Origin: Fragilaria crotonensis
Lineage: Eukaryota > Bacillariophyta > Fragilariophyceae > Fragilariales > Fragilariaceae
NCBI GenBank assembly: GCA_022925895.1
Contig: JAKSYS010000109.1
Location: forward strand, 1-64,000
DNA length: 64,000 nt
Direction of reading: 5' to 3'
The number at the start of each line of letters is the position of its first letter. Position 1 is the stretch's first letter. A model generated the notes under the pieces. It did not search any database. It was not told the origin of the DNA and saw only the letters and a list, made by a program, of their open reading frames with translations. Position numbers and translations under genes: made by a program. Below, piece after piece: positions 60,701-64,000 of the stretch.

Positions 60701-61108
60701 GACTTTTCCTACGAACGACTGCAAAAATTCTGGCATGAGCATCAACGGGAATTTGAAGTCCTAAACAAAACGATATCTCATTTCTAACACGACAGATACA
60801 TAGCTAACACAATGCTTATGAATACATCCATGCATGAGAAGGGGAATGGATCAACGCATTGTGGAAAAGGACTGGATTTGCTTCGCTCATGACTCATGAC
60901 TGAACCGTCCAGGTACTATGCTTAAAAAAATCGACGAAAAAAAAATTCGACTCATCATATCTCCATCAATATCTATCCTCAAAGCCCCAAACTTCTCTCA
61001 AACGCATTGCCAACATGCAGTCTATTGTATCCAGCCTTTAAAAATTAGTATCTGAGTGTGACAAGTACGCGAATAGTTTTTCTAGTCCAGGTACTGGGTT
61101 TAAACTGG
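57713..61108 (+). mobile_element. pogo/Tc1-like DNA transposon
   Basis: 24-bp perfect TIRs, CCAGTTTAAACCCAGTACCT... at 57713-57736 and its reverse complement at 61085-61108, each flanked by TA (57711-57712 and 61109-61110), the Tc1/mariner/pogo target site. The 3.4 kb body carries one transposase region. A secondary copy of GTACCTGGACTAA follows the left end near 57753-57766. Perfect ends suggest a young insertion or recent sequence turnover. Confidence 0.93.
57898..60615 (+). pseudogene. pogo-like DDE transposase, several frame changes
   Basis: The first frame (57898-58119) begins MARPKKLSFF and contains a VEDVVKLVRFHL helix. The next (58238-58765, 58669-59427) holds basic DNA-binding sequence and the catalytic start NMDETHHDLS. 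Then 59495-60496 holds ILKVDAGPGR (second Asp) and GLPNATSVQQEMDALYGPFK (third acidic residue, the pogo/CENP-B-like LPxxT..QxxD block). A last piece near 60440-60615 ends in LPAVPTTTV. At least three frame changes are visible. Some could be introns or sequence errors, so I call the gene broken only with moderate confidence. Confidence 0.85.
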
Positions 61109-61369
61109 TACCCTACCTGATACTACAGTGCCGGTATGCGTATAGTACAACAGTACAAGCAAGCTGTACGGTGTTGTCAATTGTGTCGACAGGATTTGTT
61201 CTGATTTTTCTGAGCAGCAATCCCACATCAACTCGTCAAGCAATCCCGAAGAGCACAAGAAGATACGGGAACTTACCGTACCACCGTAGGCTGCTGTCTC
61301 CTATTGATGACTATCGAGAATCTGCTTTTCTTGCTAATTCTGCACTCGCTGAATAGTCACGCATCATCC

Positions 61370-62965
61370 ATGATGTTAGCCCCTATTCGTCGTCAATTCA
61401 TCAAACCCCTTTATCGAGCAACGTCTCGCTTCAAGTCAACTGCAGCCGGTTCAGTGGAGTGGTTGGAAAATGGTGTTTACAACAACTGGATTGGAGGCAA
61501 ATATGTCTCAAGCGCTGCCACTCGTTCGATTGATGTGAAGAATCCCGCCACTCAAGGTGTGGTGGGACGAGTGCCACAGTCAACCTCTGCCGAGGTTCAA
61601 TTAGCAATTGATGTGGCTCATGCTGCCTTTCCAGCATGGCGTCAAGTCCCCATTCAACAGCGCCAACGCATCATGCTCAAATATCAAGCTCTCATTCGTG
61701 AGCATACAGACGAGTTGGCCTACTGGATTACGCTTGAGAATGGAAAGACCGTGGCCGATGCCAAGGGTGACATTTTTCGTGGGTTGGAAGTCGTCGAAAC
61801 ATGCTGCAATATGGCAGACAAAATGATGGGTGAAACGTTAGGAGGTATCGGAACCAACATTGATTGCGTTAGTTACCGACAGCCGCTGGGAGTATGTGCT
61901 GGGATCGCTCCTTTCAATTTCCCTGTCATGATTCCTCTCTGGATGTTTCCAGTGGCGTGTACTGCGGGCAACACCTTTGTTCTCAAGCCCAGTGAAAAGA
62001 CGCCGGGGGCATCCATGTTATTGGCACAATTGGCTCAGAAAGCTGGTCTCCCTGATGGAGTTCTCAACATTGTACATGGTGCGATCGACGTTGTCGATCA
62101 TATCTGTACTGCTCCCAAAATCAAAGCCATTTCGTTTGTCGGCAGCAACGCCGCAGGAGAAGCCATTCATGCCAAGGGCAGTGCTCATGGCAAGCGTGTC
62201 CAAGCCAACCTCGGAGCCAAGAATCATGCTGTCGTACTTCCCGATGCCTCCCGAGCTGCAACCGTCAAGGCTCTCGCCGGTGCTGCCTTTGGCGCGGCTG
62301 GTCAACGTTGCATGGCACTCAGTGCTGTCATTTTGGTAGGCGAGGCGCGGGAATGGGTGGTCGATTTGGTTGACGCTGCGCGTGCATTAAAGGTCGGATC
62401 GGGATTTGAGGAAGGAGTTGATGTCGGTCCATTGATATCCACCGAATCCAAACAGAGAGTGATCAGTATTGTGGATCAATCTGTCGCGCAAGGTGCCACC
62501 CTCGTAGTAGACGGACGTGACACTGTTGTTCCTGGATTTGAGAGTGGCAATTTTGTGGGGCCCACCGTTTTGACCAATGTTACTCCAGGAAACATTGCGT
62601 ATGAAAGCGAAATCTTTGGTCCTGTCCTCGTTTGTCTGGAGGCGGACACGCTGGAAGAGGCCATGGCGATTGTCAACCAGAATCCATACGGCAACGGTTG
62701 CGCAATTTTCACCTCATCCGGAGCTGCAGCCCGGAAGTTCCAAACTGAAATCGATGTGGGACAAGTAGGCATCAATGTTCCTATTCCGGTGCCGTTGCCA
62801 CACTTTTCCTTCACTGGAAGTCGAGGTTCGATTCGCGGAGACATTCACTTCTACGGGAAGCAGGGTGTTCAGTTTTACACACAAATCAAAACCATCACGA
62901 GCAATTGGCCGTATGATGGGGCTGATTTGGGAGGAGTTACCATGCCAACCATGGGGAAGCAATAG
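61370..62965 (+). CDS. methylmalonate-semialdehyde dehydrogenase (ALDH6 type), mitochondrial
   Basis: 531 residues from the ATG at 61370; an in-frame ATG lies upstream at 61307, but 61370 gives a good mitochondrial presequence ([21 protein letters not shown]). The enzyme converts methylmalonate semialdehyde to propionyl-CoA with CoA and NAD in valine and pyrimidine breakdown. Marks: [44 protein letters not shown], the ALDH6-specific [12 protein letters not shown] and catalytic Cys314 in GQRCMALS. The ending [20 protein letters not shown] fits ALDH6. Intact single exon. Confidence 0.95.
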   Translation: MMLAPIRRQFIKPLYRATSRFKSTAAGSVEWLENGVYNNWIGGKYVSSAATRSIDVKNPATQGVVGRVPQSTSAEVQLAIDVAHAAFPAWRQVPIQQRQRIMLKYQALIREHTDELAYWITLENGKTVADAKGDIFRGLEVVETCCNMADKMMGETLGGIGTNIDCVSYRQPLGVCAGIAPFNFPVMIPLWMFPVACTAGNTFVLKPSEKTPGASMLLAQLAQKAGLPDGVLNIVHGAIDVVDHICTAPKIKAISFVGSNAAGEAIHAKGSAHGKRVQANLGAKNHAVVLPDASRAATVKALAGAAFGAAGQRCMALSAVILVGEAREWVVDLVDAARALKVGSGFEEGVDVGPLISTESKQRVISIVDQSVAQGATLVVDGRDTVVPGFESGNFVGPTVLTNVTPGNIAYESEIFGPVLVCLEADTLEEAMAIVNQNPYGNGCAIFTSSGAAARKFQTEIDVGQVGINVPIPVPLPHFSFTGSRGSIRGDIHFYGKQGVQFYTQIKTITSNWPYDGADLGGVTMPTMGKQ

Positions 62966-63496
62966 CCTACTTCTCATTTATTTTCAAGATCCTTTTTTGG
63001 CTCGATCAAACACACTTTGCACATAGTCGGAGGTGTCTTGGGGTAGTCAGTACAACTACTCGCATTCTCTGGTCTCCTTCTGGAGTACATGTCCAATAGT
63101 TACATGTACCAATGCCAAAACTGAGGCGATAATGCTTTGTAACACAACTACACCGCTTGCATGTCCATCCTTATGATCAACACTGGCTTTGAAGGTTCTA
63201 TGTTGATATCGACAGGCAAGGTACTGAAAGTTCATACGTATCGAGGACGCATAATGCGGACTGAGTAAAAAAGGCATGGCCATCAATGCTTTGAACTCCT
63301 GTTGCACGTTGCCTGTGGTGTTCGAAAATATGCAGTTATTCCTGTCGTGACTTGCAGAGAGACCCTACCTCGACGTATCGTGAATCGGCGCGTTGACGCG
63401 CCGTTCATACTATGATATGTGAACACAGAACAAAATCGTGGGGCTAGATTAAACGTACTGTAGATCTTACAAGCAAAGAGCAACTGCTCTTAAACT
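62966..63496. other. convergent intergenic region
   Basis: 531 bp between the dehydrogenase stop and the stop of the next gene; nothing recognised. Confidence 0.5.
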
Positions 63497-64000
63497 TCAT
63501 CGCAGACCAAGAGCATGCTCAGCTTGGAGGCGGGCCAAGTCATCGGCACCTCCCAAGGAAGGAGCACCGATCTGACGTTGGAAAAGCTGAAGATGCTGCA
63601 GGTGCCGCAGACGTTGCAATTGAAATAGTTGACTGTCACCACCACCAGGCACAGGGCCAGCGCCCATGAGGTCGCCACCACCAAGGCCGCCTTGAAGGGA
63701 TGCTGCGGGTAAGCTACCCAAGGTCGGTGAACGTAGGCTTTCACTTAGACCTCCGAGGCCACCCATACCACTCATACCGTTCATCCCATTCGAGTTCATC
63801 CCGTTCATACTGCCAATATTACCCATGTTGCCCATGTTACCCATATTACCCATGCCGTTCATTCCACCCATGCCATTCATTCCACCCATGCCATTCATTC
63901 CACCCATACCATTCATTCCGCCCATGCCAACCATGCCGTTCATACCGCCCATGCCATTCAAACCTCCTAAACCGTTCAAGCCGCTCATACCATTCATGCC
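63497..64000 (-). CDS. C-terminal part of a Gly/Met/Asn-rich protein, runs off window
   Basis: The frame is open to the right edge, so only the last roughly 167 residues are seen. They consist of MNGMGG-type repeats (with GNM variants) followed by LGSLPAASLQGGLGGGDL and a Gln/Leu-rich end (QLFQLQRLRHLQHLQLFQRQ). Such tracts are common in low-complexity, phase-separating RNA-binding or transcription-related proteins, but no domain is visible here to say which. Confidence 0.65.
   Translation of the reverse strand, partial: GMNGMSGLNGLGGLNGMGGMNGMVGMGGMNGMGGMNGMGGMNGMGGMNGMGNMGNMGNMGNIGSMNGMNSNGMNGMSGMGGLGGLSESLRSPTLGSLPAASLQGGLGGGDLMGAGPVPGGGDSQLFQLQRLRHLQHLQLFQRQIGAPSLGGADDLARLQAEHALGLR

Overview
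The window looks like nuclear DNA from a diatom, most likely a pennate one (inference). The evidence is a phytoene desaturase with a plastid presequence containing the Ser-Ala-Phe cleavage context used by heterokont plastids, short GT-AG introns (mostly 60-100 bp), a PT-rich secreted Cys-motif protein of a type I associate with diatoms, and dense single-gene transcription units on both strands.

Layout. 1-6.3 kb: a CACTA-like DNA transposon (left end outside the window) carrying a transposase-like gene and a convergent second gene, abutting a 1.3 kb TIR element. 6.8-13.3 kb: a nine-exon full-length ABCA transporter on the minus strand. 14.3-20.3 kb: a transposon cluster with a 25-bp hairpin repeat, three stacked hAT-type non-autonomous elements, a 2.9 kb hAT element with a perfect 8-bp target duplication, and a CACTA-type MITE whose ends match the first transposon. 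20.6-31.7 kb: a small zinc-ribbon-like protein, TRM1, a FAD monooxygenase and a phospholipase C with a giant coiled-coil X-Y linker. 31.7-32.2 kb: a TGTTTG microsatellite upstream of the PLC gene. 33.1-53.3 kb: a multi-pass membrane protein, phytoene desaturase, a citrate-type mitochondrial carrier, a peptide deformylase-like protein, an unknown conserved-looking protein, an Mpv17/PMP22 protein, a secreted Cys-rich protein, arylamine N-acetyltransferase, a SUMO protease, an unknown 611-residue protein and an LRR membrane protein. 55.2-61.1 kb: a TIR element that has swallowed part of a ClpP gene, the Fe-S assembly factor Dre2/anamorsin, and a 3.4 kb pogo/Tc1-like transposon with 24-bp perfect TIRs and TA duplications. 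61.4-64 kb: methylmalonate-semialdehyde dehydrogenase and the end of a Gly/Met/Asn-rich protein running off the window.

The host genes are mostly unrelated housekeeping functions and do not form a pathway cluster: carotenoid synthesis, mitochondrial citrate transport, Fe-S assembly, valine catabolism, tRNA modification, SUMO turnover, lipid transport and signalling. Several genes need micro-exons of 14, 16 and 19 nt to stay in frame. Five otherwise well-conserved host genes each contain exactly one single-base length change, which looks more like unpolished sequence than biology. I saw no rRNA, tRNA, CRISPR or retroelement in the window.

The most interesting signals are the two GGCC...CTTACGG TIR elements (one carrying a captured ClpP fragment), the three-layer hAT insertion stack whose order can be read from its target duplications, the pairing of a two-gene CACTA element with a hairpin MITE, and a PLC that lacks one of its two catalytic histidines.
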